A stretch of DNA of 64,000 bases from Nonomuraea sp. NEAU-A123 (GTDB lineage Bacteria; Actinomycetota; Actinomycetes; Streptosporangiales; Streptosporangiaceae), in the NCBI RefSeq assembly GCF_018603905.1, contig NZ_JAHFZZ010000015.1, positions 1 to 64,000 on the forward strand. The letters run 5' to 3'. The position numbers and the translations under genes are program-made. Positions 8,345 through 16,907 of the stretch are shown one piece after another (the stretch's first letter is position 1; every line of letters begins with the position of its first letter). The notes under the pieces were generated by a model, which saw only the letters and a program-made list of their open reading frames with translations, had not been told where the DNA came from and searched no databases.

Positions 8345-8418
8345 TAGCGGAGGCCGGACTTGAACCGGCGACACAACGATTATGAGCCGTTTGCTCTGCC
8401 TGACTGAGCTACTCCGCC
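8345..8418 (-). tRNA. tRNA-Met(CAT), elongator
   Basis: 74-nt cloverleaf on the reverse strand. Acceptor GGCGGAG pairs with CTCCGCT. The D arm is TAGCTCAGTCAGGCAGAGCA, the anticodon loop CTCATAA carries CAT, and the T arm is GCCGG-TTCAAGT-CCGGC. The anticodon stem lacks the three G-C pairs of initiator tRNA, so it is the elongator. CCA is not encoded. Confidence 0.97.
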
Positions 8419-8564
8419 TTTGAGCCGGACGAACGACCCCGGCCCGTAGAGGATACCTGACCTGGGGAGCACATACGTACTCGGCCAGCTCTGCTGGGCT
8501 GGCCAGCCAGTAAGCCTAGCAGCCAGTGCCTGGCAGGCAAAATCGGCGCAAAGCGGCGGCCGAC

Positions 8565-8954
8565 CTATTCGATCGCGGTGACCGTGACGGCGTTGCTCAA
8601 CGCCGACTTGTTGCCCGCGGCGTCCACCGCCAGCAGCGTGAGGGTGACCGGCCCGGGAGCGTGGGCGTAGGCGAAGGCGACGGAGCTGTTCGGGAACTGA
8701 GGGCGGATGAACGGGACGATGTCGCTCTCGAATACGCCGTCGAGATAGAGCTCGTACGTGATCGCGGCCTTCGGCGTGACATTGTCCGTCGAGAGCGAGT
8801 AGCCGAAGGACAACTCGAGGAACTGGTACTCGAAGGCCGACAGAATGGTCGGGGCACTGGGCGGGGTGATGTCGGTGGTGGCGGAGGCCGGCCCGGTGAA
8901 AACCGAGGCGGCGAGCGAGGCGCCTAAGAACAGGGTGATTGCGCGACGAGACAT
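8565..8954 (-). CDS. Secreted protein with fibronectin type III-like domain
   Basis: 129-aa precursor. Residues 1-26 form a Sec signal peptide (RR, hydrophobic core, ASA cleavage site). The mature part is a single beta-sandwich resembling FnIII: TPPSAPTI at the start, STDNVTP in the middle, YELYLDG, then AVDAAGNKSALSNAVTV at the end, a pattern common in actinobacterial extracellular enzymes. No catalytic domain is attached, so it may be a stand-alone binding module. The ATG at 8954 follows GGGA at moderate spacing. It sits between two tRNA genes with its neighbour at 9076, probably an insertion relative to the usual order. Confidence 0.75.
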   Translation of the reverse strand: MSRRAITLFLGASLAASVFTGPASATTDITPPSAPTILSAFEYQFLELSFGYSLSTDNVTPKAAITYELYLDGVFESDIVPFIRPQFPNSSVAFAYAHAPGPVTLTLLAVDAAGNKSALSNAVTVTAIE

Positions 8955-9075
8955 TGGCTGATTCCCATCTGCCGATGAACAACGACACGTGCGACTCTGC
9001 GCACCCTTAACACGTTCTGGGATGACGGATGGTTCAAGCCGACGCAGCTGCGATGGCATGACAGCCGCGGTCGAC

Positions 9076-10803
9076 TCATGCCGCGGCCCGCAGCCGGGCC
9101 CCGGCCGTCTGGCCCAGTACGCTCCGCGCCAGCGCGTCGGCATGACGGAACAGCGGCGCATTGACGCCGGGACGGGCGAATCCCGCCGTGCCACGACCGC
9201 CGACGACCCACGGCCCCAGGGCGAACCGCCGTGGATGAGCGGCGCCGCCCTGCCCGAGCAGGCGGCGGTCCGGCAGGCGCACGTCCAGCAGACCCGCCGC
9301 CTCCCGGCACTCGCCTCTGGCGTAGAGCGCGCTGATGATCGGATCGGTGCTGCGGCTCACGCTCGGCGGGGGCAGCCGCGCCTCGACCAGCGCACGCGCC
9401 TCCACCGCGCCGGGGACGGTCGCGCTCGTCGCACGCCAGGTTCCCGCGCGTTCGTCCTGTTCGATCCGCGGGTCGGCGCCCAGGAAGGTGACCACGCCCG
9501 CCCGGGCCAGAGCCCGCAGCTCCGCCAGTCGCCGCGCGGGCGGCCCGCTGGCCAGGAAATTGAACAACCTCTGGAACCAAGGGTCGGACGGCGCCTCGGC
9601 CAGCACGGCGTGGACGGACAGCAGGCCGTGGATCATCGCCAGGTCGGCGCTGTGCGCCGGGTCGGCCCGCCGCCCCAGATCGGCCGCTATATAGCCGTGC
9701 ATCCACCGCTGCAGCCCCGCCAAGTCGCCGAACCTTATACCGCGCAGCGGCTGCTCGATCCGCTCCAGGTGCAGCCGGTCGGCGAACCGGGGCACCGCCT
9801 TGGTGATCAGCGCGCGCATCTCCTTGCCGCCCCACCCGGCCTCGGTGAAGGCGGCCTCGAACTCGGCCCAGTCCAGCCGGGTCCGTGACGGGTGCGCGTG
9901 GAACAGCTCGTGGTAGTACGCGTACGCCAGCTCTTTGGCCACCAGCGGCCGCCGCTCCGCCCCATCGGAACCGAAGAACTTCGGCAGGGCCGCCGGAGAG
10001 CCGGAGAGCCGGTAGCCGGTCTTGCCGTGGTAGGGCACTCCTCTGCGCGATCCCACGTGCAGGAGCGGCTCGGCGCCGCTGGGCAGGTAGGTCAGGCTCC
10101 CGTCCGCGCCGCTGGTGAAGCGGCCGCCGCGGCCGGAGGTGAGCAGCACCATCAGGTCGATGAACGCCAGGCCCGCGCCGCGCATGAGCACCGGCTTTCC
10201 CGCCGGCACCACGTCCAGATCGAGGTCGGCGGCGTAGCCGGTGGGGAGGTAGGCCAGACCGCGGCGGGCGGCGAACGCGGCCTGCTCGACCTCCTGCGAC
10301 GAGGGGAGCACGCTCTGGTGACCCTGGGCCAGCACCATCGCGTCCACCTCCAGCCACCTCCCGTCGGACAGCTCCAGCCGCTGGCCGGCACGGAGATCGG
10401 CCACGTCGAGCGCCACCGCCCGGTGGGCGTGCACCCTGACGTTGCGCGGAGCGGTGCGCACGGCCCGCTCGAACGCGTGCGACAGGTACCGGCTCAGCAC
10501 CGGACGCGGGGCGAAGAAGCCGGGATCGCAACCGAGCCACTCGGCCAGGGACGGCCCCTGCTGGATCGGCCCCTCGCAGCGCACCGACCCGTCGGTGTGG
10601 ATGGTGATGTCGGCGGCGGCGGAATTGGCCCACAGCAGGTCCGGCTGATCGGTACGCCAGACACGGCCCGCGCCATGCGGGTGGGGGTCCACTACGTGGA
10701 TGTCGAGCACGGAGTCCCCCACCAACTCCGGCGCATTTGCACAGATCCGCTCAACGAGACACGTTCCGGTGGGTCCCGCCCCAATCACCGCGATCGCGCT
10801 CAT
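9076..10803 (-). CDS. FAD/NAD(P)-binding protein
   Basis: 575-aa cytosolic flavoprotein-like protein. The N-terminus MSAIAVIGAGPTGTCLVERI is a Rossmann dinucleotide site (GxGxxG), followed by VVDPHPHGAGRVWRTDQP and a second nucleotide-type segment MVLAQGHQSVLPSS, as in the FAD-NAD(P)-binding family (PF13454-like). The C-terminus (PWVVGGRGTAGFARPGVNAP) resembles the closing FAD loop. GGGGAGG precedes the ATG by 7 nt, and the upstream region is unusually AT-rich. The substrate is unknown; N-hydroxylase or amine-oxidising roles occur in related families. It is unrelated in function to the flanking tRNA and ribosomal genes. Confidence 0.72.
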   Translation of the reverse strand: MSAIAVIGAGPTGTCLVERICANAPELVGDSVLDIHVVDPHPHGAGRVWRTDQPDLLWANSAAADITIHTDGSVRCEGPIQQGPSLAEWLGCDPGFFAPRPVLSRYLSHAFERAVRTAPRNVRVHAHRAVALDVADLRAGQRLELSDGRWLEVDAMVLAQGHQSVLPSSQEVEQAAFAARRGLAYLPTGYAADLDLDVVPAGKPVLMRGAGLAFIDLMVLLTSGRGGRFTSGADGSLTYLPSGAEPLLHVGSRRGVPYHGKTGYRLSGSPAALPKFFGSDGAERRPLVAKELAYAYYHELFHAHPSRTRLDWAEFEAAFTEAGWGGKEMRALITKAVPRFADRLHLERIEQPLRGIRFGDLAGLQRWMHGYIAADLGRRADPAHSADLAMIHGLLSVHAVLAEAPSDPWFQRLFNFLASGPPARRLAELRALARAGVVTFLGADPRIEQDERAGTWRATSATVPGAVEARALVEARLPPPSVSRSTDPIISALYARGECREAAGLLDVRLPDRRLLGQGGAAHPRRFALGPWVVGGRGTAGFARPGVNAPLFRHADALARSVLGQTAGARLRAAA

Positions 10804-11015
10804 CCGTCGGCCTCCCCTAATCAGCTTGAATGACTGCCCCTATATTCTCCCTATTTTCTATCTGTAGAGTTGGTTATTCGGAACTATCACCGGGTGGACG
10901 GGGCGGCAGACGAGCCTGTGTCGTGCTGGTCCGCGAGGAGATCGGCTTCTGACCAGCCGGAGTGGCAAGCGATCACATCGCAAGCGGGTCGTACGTCGCG
11001 AAAAAATCGCGTACA

Positions 11016-11054
11016 ACGAAAAACGCCCGACTCCAAGTGACCTTGGGTCGGGCG
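11016..11054 (-). terminator. Intrinsic terminator of tRNA-Thr
   Basis: Reverse-strand arms CGCCCGAC and GTCGGGCG, extended by CAAG/CTTG with an internal mismatch, are followed by TTTTTCGTT. This is a textbook intrinsic terminator starting about 20 nt after the tRNA. Confidence 0.9.
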
Positions 11055-11074
11055 ATGCGCCTTGTCAGCGTGCG

Positions 11075-11147
11075 AGCCCCCAAACGGAATCGAACCGTTG
11101 ACCTTCTCCTTACCATGGAGACGCTCTGCCGACTGAGCTATAGGGGC
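11075..11147 (-). tRNA. tRNA-Thr(GGT)
   Basis: 73-nt cloverleaf on the reverse strand. Acceptor GCCCCTA pairs with TGGGGGC (one U-G). The D arm is TAGCTCAGTCGGCAGAGC, the anticodon loop ATGGTAA carries GGT, and the T arm is AACGG-TTCGATT-CCGTT. CCA is not encoded. A strong terminator follows at 11016-11054. Confidence 0.97.
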
Positions 11148-11215
11148 CTGTCCGGCGCTGCGGACAGGTGTAACCATACACGGCACTCAGCGATGATGCG
11201 AACTCGTCAGCCCCA

Positions 11216-11419
11216 TCAACCGACCGCCTCATAACCGCGCTGGAACGGCAGATCGACGACCTCGCAAAGATCGGCCAGATCGACGTGTCGAGCCACCTCC
11301 GCGACCGACACGCAGTCGGCGACGGGAACCCCGTCCCTGCGCACCCGGAGCACCTGCCGGCCGTCACGCTCGGCGAGAACGACCTCGTAGCCGTCTATCC
11401 CGACCCATCGCCTGTCCAT
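11216..11419 (-). CDS. Small hypothetical protein, 67 aa
   Basis: 67-residue acidic protein starting MDRRWVGIDGYEVVL. It has alternating beta-like segments (RQVLRVRRDGVPVADC) and a helical C-terminus (SVAEVARHVDLADLCEVVDL). Third codon positions are strongly G/C, supporting coding. The ribosome site is weak: GGAG lies about 15 nt upstream. It is immediately upstream of tRNA-Thr on the same strand. I do not recognise a family, and there is no signal peptide or membrane segment. Confidence 0.6.
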   Translation of the reverse strand: MDRRWVGIDGYEVVLAERDGRQVLRVRRDGVPVADCVSVAEVARHVDLADLCEVVDLPFQRGYEAVG

Positions 11420-11503
11420 AGCGGCACACAGTAGCTCCTGGGTCTCTCAATTTCCGGTACGCGACAGGCGTTACACGCCATACCGAGTCGGTAGCGACAA
11501 GAA

Positions 11504-11710
11504 TCAGCCGCCCAGCAGGCCGAGAATCGGCGTGCCGAGCGTGCCGAGCCAGCCCGCCGGGACCGGCAGCGGTCCCGCAGGGGATTCGCCCGCCTTGGCG
11601 ACCGCCCCCGTCGAGGTCAGGACCTCGGCCAGCCGCGTCCAGCGGACGGCCAGCCGCGCGGTGGCCGGTATGGCCGAGCTGGCGTGGGGAATGGCCGCCG
11701 CGATGGTCCC
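11504..11710 (-). pseudogene. 3' remnant of an unidentified gene
   Basis: A 69-codon reverse-strand frame with very strong G/C third-position bias (AAAIPHASSAIPATARLAV to the end PILGLLGG) but no usable start; a TAG lies at its upstream edge (11711-11713). It reads like the Ala/Gly/Pro-rich tail of a truncated protein. The rest of 11420-12163 shows no convincing gene, only the repeats listed separately. The parent family is not recognisable. Confidence 0.4.
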
Positions 11711-11936
11711 CTACCTCGACCTTCGCTGACACTTCGGCACCTGGCAACGCACCCACCGAACCGCGCTGGCAGCCGCCAGGGCCACGTGTCCGGCCGGCGG
11801 CCAGCCCTGTCCAGCGGGCGGTCAGGCCCTGGCGATCAGGCCGCCGGTGGGTGCGAGGGAACAGGACCTGGTGCCGGTTTCGAGTCCATCTTGTCCCGCT
11901 CCGACCGGCCGATCCGGCGAAGCGTGTCTGGAAGGC

Positions 11937-12097
11937 GGTCCGAGCGTAGCGAGGCCCTTCAGGGGGCGGGCGTCAGCCCGCCTGGGAGAACGTCCGGAGC
12001 GTAGCGGAGGGCCTTTGTGGGCGGGTGGGCATCAGACGGCCGACCACCGAATCGGGTGACGGGTGGGGGGAAAGCGTCCGGAGTAAAGGGGAGGGCC
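11937..12097. repeat. Three degenerate GC-rich direct repeats
   Basis: Copies at 11937-11959, 11991-12016 and 12075-12097 share the pattern GTCCGGAGCGTAGCGGAGG followed by GCC and CTT or ATG, with drift between copies. Copies 1 and 2 are about 54 bp apart and copies 2 and 3 about 84 bp apart. They occupy the gene-free stretch between the 67-aa gene and the NlpC/P60 gene. They may be a dispersed intergenic repeat of this lineage; no transposase is present. Confidence 0.6.
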
Positions 12098-12163
12098 ATG
12101 GGTGCTGTCCGAATGGCGTGGCGCCTCGGGGATAATCCTGGCGCGGGCGCTACGAGGGATCGC

Positions 12164-12712
12164 TCAGTAGCGGTAGAAGCCCGCGAAGTCCTTGATTCGC
12201 CCGATGTCGTCGACGCGTACCGAGGCTCCGGTCTCGGGTGCGTTCATCATCTTTCCGTGGCCCAGATAGATGCCTACGTGGTGCGTCTTAACGGTTTTTT
12301 TCGTGATTTTTCCGAAGAAAACGAGGTCGCCCGGTGCGGCGGAGCCGACCCGGCGCATCCGGCGCACGTGGGCGTCGGTGGTGCCGGGCCCGAGCACGTC
12401 GACGCCGAAGGCCCGGGCGTACACCCACCTGGTGAAACCCGAGCAGTCGAGCCCCCGCGTCGTGTCCGCCGGGCAGGGCCGGGTCTTGCCCACGTAGCCC
12501 TGGCATGTGCCCTTGGACGGCCCGGGATCCGAGCCGTGGCCGCCTCCCCAGGAGTAGACGACGCCCCGCTGCTCGATCTCGTACGCGATCCTGACGATCA
12601 CCGAAGGGACGGGGTACCGCAGGAGCGGCACCGACGCGGTGGCGGTCACCAGGACGAGCGCGATCGCCACCCAACGCCATCGCGACCCGGTTGACTCCCG
12701 AAAAGTAGACAT
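12164..12712 (-). CDS. NlpC/P60-family peptidoglycan endopeptidase
   Basis: 182-aa exported hydrolase that would cut the stem peptide of peptidoglycan. Residues about 13-30 form an N-terminal membrane anchor or signal segment. The catalytic domain has Cys90 in GLDCSGFTRWVY and His145 in THHVGIYLGHG; Asn157 is a plausible third residue. A Cys-containing insert (GTCQGYVGKTRPCPADT, Cys70 and Cys80) lies just before the catalytic Cys and may form a disulfide. It starts 45 nt after the stop of the GH25 lysozyme gene on the same strand, so the two wall hydrolases may be coexpressed. Confidence 0.88.
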   Translation of the reverse strand: MSTFRESTGSRWRWVAIALVLVTATASVPLLRYPVPSVIVRIAYEIEQRGVVYSWGGGHGSDPGPSKGTCQGYVGKTRPCPADTTRGLDCSGFTRWVYARAFGVDVLGPGTTDAHVRRMRRVGSAAPGDLVFFGKITKKTVKTHHVGIYLGHGKMMNAPETGASVRVDDIGRIKDFAGFYRY

Positions 12713-12757
12713 CGGTATTTATTCTGCTTTATCGGGAGGCCAGGTAGGCGGCCCGGT

Positions 12758-13771
12758 TTATCGGGCCGCAAGGACGAGCTTCACCGAGCCGACCGTGAAG
12801 CGCATGCCCACCTTCCCCTTGGCCTTGGGGTTCGTGGTGAAGGTCAGCGTGACCTTCTGGCCCCGCCGCAGCTCGGCGACGTCGCAGCGGACCGCCGTAC
12901 CGCTGAAGTCGCAGCCCGATGCCGCGACCACCCGCTGGCCGCCGTACGTGCGCCCGGTCAGCTTGACGTGCGTGACGGTGACCGGTCCCGTGTTGGCCAC
13001 GGTGACCGTGTAGGACTTCCGGTTCCTGGCCATGCCGGAGACCGTCACCTCGGCGGGCGGGTTGGCCAGCTCCTCCAGCTCGGCCTCGGAGCCGTTGAAG
13101 GAGTTCTGGCCACCGGCCAGCGTGCCCTTCTCGGCCGACTGCCAGAACGTGTGCCGCTCCCAGCCCTTGGGCAGCTCACCGGGGTCGCCGCCCCAGCGGG
13201 CCAGCCACAGCGGGTTCGCGCCGAACTTGCCGGAGTCGCCGGTGCACGTCTGCCACCAGGCCCGGGTCGTGTAGATGATCGCCCGGCGGCCGGTCTGCTC
13301 CCGGTACTTCGCGGTGAACGACTTGACCCAGGCGACCATGTCCTTCTGCGACAGGCCGTAGCAGCCGTCCTTGCCGTTCTTGTCCTTGTACGGGTTCTCC
13401 TCCAGGTCGAGCACCCCGGGCAAGGTCCGGCCGTCGATCTTCCAGTCGCCGCCGTTCTGCACGAAGAACTCGGCCTGGGCGGCACCGTCCGACTCGTGCG
13501 GCTGCGCGAAATGGTAGGCCCCGCGGAACAGCCCGGCCTCCGCCGCGCCGCCGTACTGCGCGTCGAAGGAGGGGTTGCGGTAGTCGGTCCCCTCGGTGGC
13601 GTGCACGAACGCGAACTTCCCGCCACCGGACGCGACACTCGGCCAGTCGATCTCGCCGGTCCAGTTACTGACATCCACCCCGGCGACTCCGTCGGCGGCC
13701 CACGCGGTGCCGGTCATGCCGGCCGTGGCGACCGCCGCCAATAACAAAAGACGTTTCACGCGGAAGATCAT
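12758..13771 (-). CDS. Secreted GH25 muramidase with C-terminal beta domain
   Basis: 337-aa exported lysozyme that cleaves MurNAc-GlcNAc bonds. The signal peptide has an AWA-type cleavage site near residue 25. The GH25 domain begins GVAGVDVSNWTGEIDW and includes FVHATEGTDY, GAYHFAQP and the catalytic acidic segment GVLDLEENP, then YTTRAWW and LWLARWG. After about residue 230 comes a separate beta-rich domain (TVTVANTGPVTVTHVKLTG) resembling extracellular conserved-repeat folds. The ATG at 13771 follows GGGG. The AT-rich intergenic region to the divergent ABC gene probably holds both promoters. Confidence 0.9.
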   Translation of the reverse strand: MIFRVKRLLLLAAVATAGMTGTAWAADGVAGVDVSNWTGEIDWPSVASGGGKFAFVHATEGTDYRNPSFDAQYGGAAEAGLFRGAYHFAQPHESDGAAQAEFFVQNGGDWKIDGRTLPGVLDLEENPYKDKNGKDGCYGLSQKDMVAWVKSFTAKYREQTGRRAIIYTTRAWWQTCTGDSGKFGANPLWLARWGGDPGELPKGWERHTFWQSAEKGTLAGGQNSFNGSEAELEELANPPAEVTVSGMARNRKSYTVTVANTGPVTVTHVKLTGRTYGGQRVVAASGCDFSGTAVRCDVAELRRGQKVTLTFTTNPKAKGKVGMRFTVGSVKLVLAAR

Positions 13772-14008
13772 CGCGGAGCCCCACACGGGCTCGCAAGAAA
13801 TCTTACATATCGATATAAAACCGCATTTCAGCGGCCAGAAAATCGCCGTCCACAGCCTGTGTACGAAATGGCGTCTCCGCAGGTCAGGCCCGTATATGAA
13901 CGTGACATTCGCGTTTGCCAAACCGGCTTTATCTGGCTCAAGCTGATATCGATCCTCAATCGAGCCCCCGACCAGGGGTTTCTTCGCCATGCCCGGAGGA
14001 GCACGACC

Positions 14009-15022
14009 ATGATCCACGCCCGGGGACTGACCCGAGTGTTCAAGCTGAAGAAAGAGTCCGTCGAAGCCGTACGCGGGATCGATCTCGACGTCGAGGCCGG
14101 CCAACTGGTCGCCTTCCTCGGCCCGAACGGCGCCGGCAAATCCACGACCCTCCGCATGCTGACCACTCTGCTGCCACCCACCTCCGGCACCGCCACCGTG
14201 GCGGGCCGGGACATCGCCCGCGACCCCGCCGGCGTACGCGCCCGCATCGGATACGTCGGGCAGAGGCACGGCGCCGGCGAGAACTTCCGCGCCCGCGACG
14301 AGCTCGTCACCCAGGGCCGCTGCTACGGCCTGACCCCGGCGGCGGCGGGCCGGCGCGCCGACGAGCTGCTCGACCTGCTCGACCTGCGGCCACTGGCGCA
14401 GCGCAAGCCCGGCACGCTGTCGGGCGGCCAGCGCCGCCGCCTCGACATCGCGCTCGGCCTCGTCCACCGCCCGGGGCTGCTCTTCCTCGACGAGCCGTCC
14501 ACCGGCCTCGACCCCAAGAGCCGCGCCGACGTCTGGTCGCACATCCTGCGACTGCGCGAGGCGTACGGCACGACGCTCTTCCTGACCACCCACTACCTCG
14601 AAGAGGCCGACAGCATGGCCGAACGCGTGGTGATCATCGACAACGGCGAGATCATCGCGGACGGCACCGCCGAGCGGCTCAAGAACGACCTGGCCGGCGA
14701 CCGCATCACGATCACCACCACGACCGAGCAGGAAGCGGCCATGGCCGCCCGGATCGCCGACGGCGAGGCGGCGGTCGAAGCGACGGGCGGCGCAGCGGTC
14801 GGCGCGGCGGTCGAGGCGGCGGTCGAGGCAAAGGCCGAGGTCCAGGGCACGACCGTGCGGCTGCGCGTCGCGAACGCGGCCGCGGCCCTGCCCGAATACC
14901 TGCGCACGCTGGAGGCGGCCGGCGTCAAGGTCGCGACCGCCGAGACCATCCGCCCGACCCTCGACGACGTGTTCCTCACCCTTACCGGGAGAAGCCTCAC
15001 CGATGACGACCTTCCTGCGTGA
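14009..15022 (+). CDS. DrrA-like ABC transporter ATP-binding protein
   Basis: 337-aa ATPase of the daunorubicin-resistance type, driving export through the overlapping permease. Walker A is GPNGAGKST, the signature is LSGGQRRRLDIA, Walker B is LLFLDEPSTGLDP and the switch His lies in LTTHYLEEAD. A DrrA-type C-terminal extension follows, containing an Ala/Glu/Val-rich insertion near residues 250-275 that looks like repeat expansion. GGAGGA lies 8 nt before the ATG at 14009; longer upstream frames lack this site. The stop overlaps the permease start by 20 nt. The substrate is unknown. Confidence 0.92.
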   Translation: MIHARGLTRVFKLKKESVEAVRGIDLDVEAGQLVAFLGPNGAGKSTTLRMLTTLLPPTSGTATVAGRDIARDPAGVRARIGYVGQRHGAGENFRARDELVTQGRCYGLTPAAAGRRADELLDLLDLRPLAQRKPGTLSGGQRRRLDIALGLVHRPGLLFLDEPSTGLDPKSRADVWSHILRLREAYGTTLFLTTHYLEEADSMAERVVIIDNGEIIADGTAERLKNDLAGDRITITTTTEQEAAMAARIADGEAAVEATGGAAVGAAVEAAVEAKAEVQGTTVRLRVANAAAALPEYLRTLEAAGVKVATAETIRPTLDDVFLTLTGRSLTDDDLPA

Positions 15023-15746
15023 CACCGCGACCGTCTTCACCCGCGAAGCCACCCCCGCCGTGCGCGAGCCCCTGGGGCTGCTGTTCGCGATGGGTCAGCC
15101 GCTGCTGTTCCTGTACCTGTTCGGCTCGCTGCTCGACGGGGCGGTCGGCTCGTCGTGGCAGTGGTTCGTGCCTGGCATCCTGGTCATGATGTGCCTGTCG
15201 GGGCCCATGGCCGCGGGCTATCTGATGCTGGTCGAGCTGCTCGGCGGTTCGCTGGAGCGCCTCACGGTGACCCCGCTGAACCGTACGGCCATGCTGGTCG
15301 GCCGGACGCTTAAGGAGATGGCGGTCCTGCTCTGCCAGGCCGTACTGATCATCCTGCTGGCGATCCCGCTGGGCTTCCGGCTGTATCCGGCCGGGGTGCT
15401 GGCCGGGCTCGCGATGCTCATCGTGCTGGGCGTCGGGCTCGGCGCGCTCTCGTTCGTCCTCGCGATCAAGTCGGTGCCCAGCGGCACCCTGTTCTATGTG
15501 GTCACCCAGATGGTGATGTTCCCGGTCCTGCTGCTGTCCGGGGTGCTGCTGCCCGTGGAGTCGGGGCCCGCGTGGCTGCGGGTGGTCGGGCAGATCAACC
15601 CGATCTCGTACATCGTGAACGCCCAGCGCGCGCTCTTCTCGGGCGACCTCACCAACCCGTCCATCCTGTACGGCACGGCGGCCACCTGCCTCATCGCCGC
15701 GTTGGGCCTCTGGCTGGGCAACCGGGCGATGAACCGCGGCATCTAG
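15003..15746 (+). CDS. ABC-2 type exporter permease (DrrB-like)
   Basis: 247-aa membrane protein with about six hydrophobic segments. It has the ABC-2 pattern: an N-terminal cytosolic piece, FAMGQPLLFLYLFGSLL, then SGVLLPVESGPAWLRVVGQI, typical of drug-export permeases. It overlaps the ATPase gene by 20 nt in another frame, so it is translationally coupled and forms the membrane half of the same exporter. It ends convergently, overlapping the ChaA stop by 4 nt. Confidence 0.9.
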   Translation: MTTFLRDTATVFTREATPAVREPLGLLFAMGQPLLFLYLFGSLLDGAVGSSWQWFVPGILVMMCLSGPMAAGYLMLVELLGGSLERLTVTPLNRTAMLVGRTLKEMAVLLCQAVLIILLAIPLGFRLYPAGVLAGLAMLIVLGVGLGALSFVLAIKSVPSGTLFYVVTQMVMFPVLLLSGVLLPVESGPAWLRVVGQINPISYIVNAQRALFSGDLTNPSILYGTAATCLIAALGLWLGNRAMNRGI

Positions 15747-16876
15747 GGACTGATCGCCAGGAACAGGAACGCGGCGAACAGCACCAGATGGACGCCGCTC
15801 TGCAGGAGCGTCGCCCGCCCCGGCACCACGGTGAGCGTCGTGACGATGAAGGTCAGGCCCAGCAGCACCAGGTGCGTGGCCCCGAGGCCGAGCACCAGCG
15901 GCCCCTTCAGCCAGATGGAGGCCACCGCGATGGCCGGAATCGTCAGCCCGATGCTGGCCATCGCGGAGCCCAGGGCCAGGTTGAGGCTGATCTGGATCTG
16001 GTCGCGCTTGGCCGCGCGGACCGCGGCGATGGTCTCCGGCAGCAGCACCAGCAGCGCGATCACCACGCCGACGACCGCCTGGGGCAGCCCGGCCGACGAG
16101 ACCGCCACCTCGATCACCGGCGACTCGACCTTGGCCAGGCCGACGACCGCCACCAACGCCGCCAGCAGCAGCCCGAGGCTGATCATGGTGGCCCGCGCCG
16201 ACGGCCGCGGCGCGTGCTCCTCAGTGGTGGCGGCCGTGCCCTCGGTGGTGACCGGCAGGAAGTAGTCGCGGTGCCGTACGGTCTGGGTCAGCACGAACAG
16301 CCCGTACAGCAGAAGCGACACCACCGCCGCGAACCCGAGCTGCGCGGGAGAGAAGGCGGGCCCCTGCGCGCTCGTCGTGAACGTCGGCAGCGCGAGGCTG
16401 AGCGTGCTCAGCGTGGCGACCGTCGCCAGCGCGCCTCCCGTGCCCTCGGCGTTGAACACCACCACCCTGCGCCGGAGCGCGCCGCTGAGCAGCGACAGCC
16501 CGACGATGCCGTTACAGGTGATCATGACCGCGGCGAACACCGTGTCGCGGGCCAGCGACGCCGAATGCTCGCCACCTGAGATCATCAGACTGACGATCAG
16601 CGCCACCTCGATCACCGTCACAGCCACGGCCAGCACCAGCGATCCGAACGGCTCGCCCACCCGGTGCGCGATGACCTCGGCGTGGTGCACGGCGGCCAGC
16701 ACGGCGCCGGCGAGCACCACGGCCACGATGACCACCAGGACGAAGGGGAGTTCGCGCCCCCATGACAGCGCCAGAGCGAGGAGCGCCAGCAGGGGGACAG
16801 CGACCATCCACCATCGCGATATGTAACGGAGCATATACAGAGTGTTGTCCAATCGTCCGAAGTTAATACCGATCAT
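15743..16876 (-). CDS. ChaA-like Ca2+(Na+)/H+ antiporter
   Basis: CaCA-superfamily membrane antiporter of about 11 hydrophobic segments. Both signature repeats with acidic residues are visible: VHHAEVIAHRVGEPFGS and TVIEVALIVSLM in the first half, and ALLVLLPETIAAVRAAKRD in the second, with a variable acidic loop between. It would exchange Ca2+ or Na+ for protons at the plasma membrane. The start is uncertain: ATG 16876 has AAGGGA 9 nt upstream, while ATG 16834 fits the family N-terminus but has no ribosome site; 16909 would overlap the divergent Nudix start. Confidence 0.86.
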   Translation of the reverse strand: MIGINFGRLDNTLYMLRYISRWWMVAVPLLALLALALSWGRELPFVLVVIVAVVLAGAVLAAVHHAEVIAHRVGEPFGSLVLAVAVTVIEVALIVSLMISGGEHSASLARDTVFAAVMITCNGIVGLSLLSGALRRRVVVFNAEGTGGALATVATLSTLSLALPTFTTSAQGPAFSPAQLGFAAVVSLLLYGLFVLTQTVRHRDYFLPVTTEGTAATTEEHAPRPSARATMISLGLLLAALVAVVGLAKVESPVIEVAVSSAGLPQAVVGVVIALLVLLPETIAAVRAAKRDQIQISLNLALGSAMASIGLTIPAIAVASIWLKGPLVLGLGATHLVLLGLTFIVTTLTVVPGRATLLQSGVHLVLFAAFLFLAISP

Positions 16877-16907
16877 GCCCTGCCATCCCTTTTGGGGGAA
16901 ATAGACC

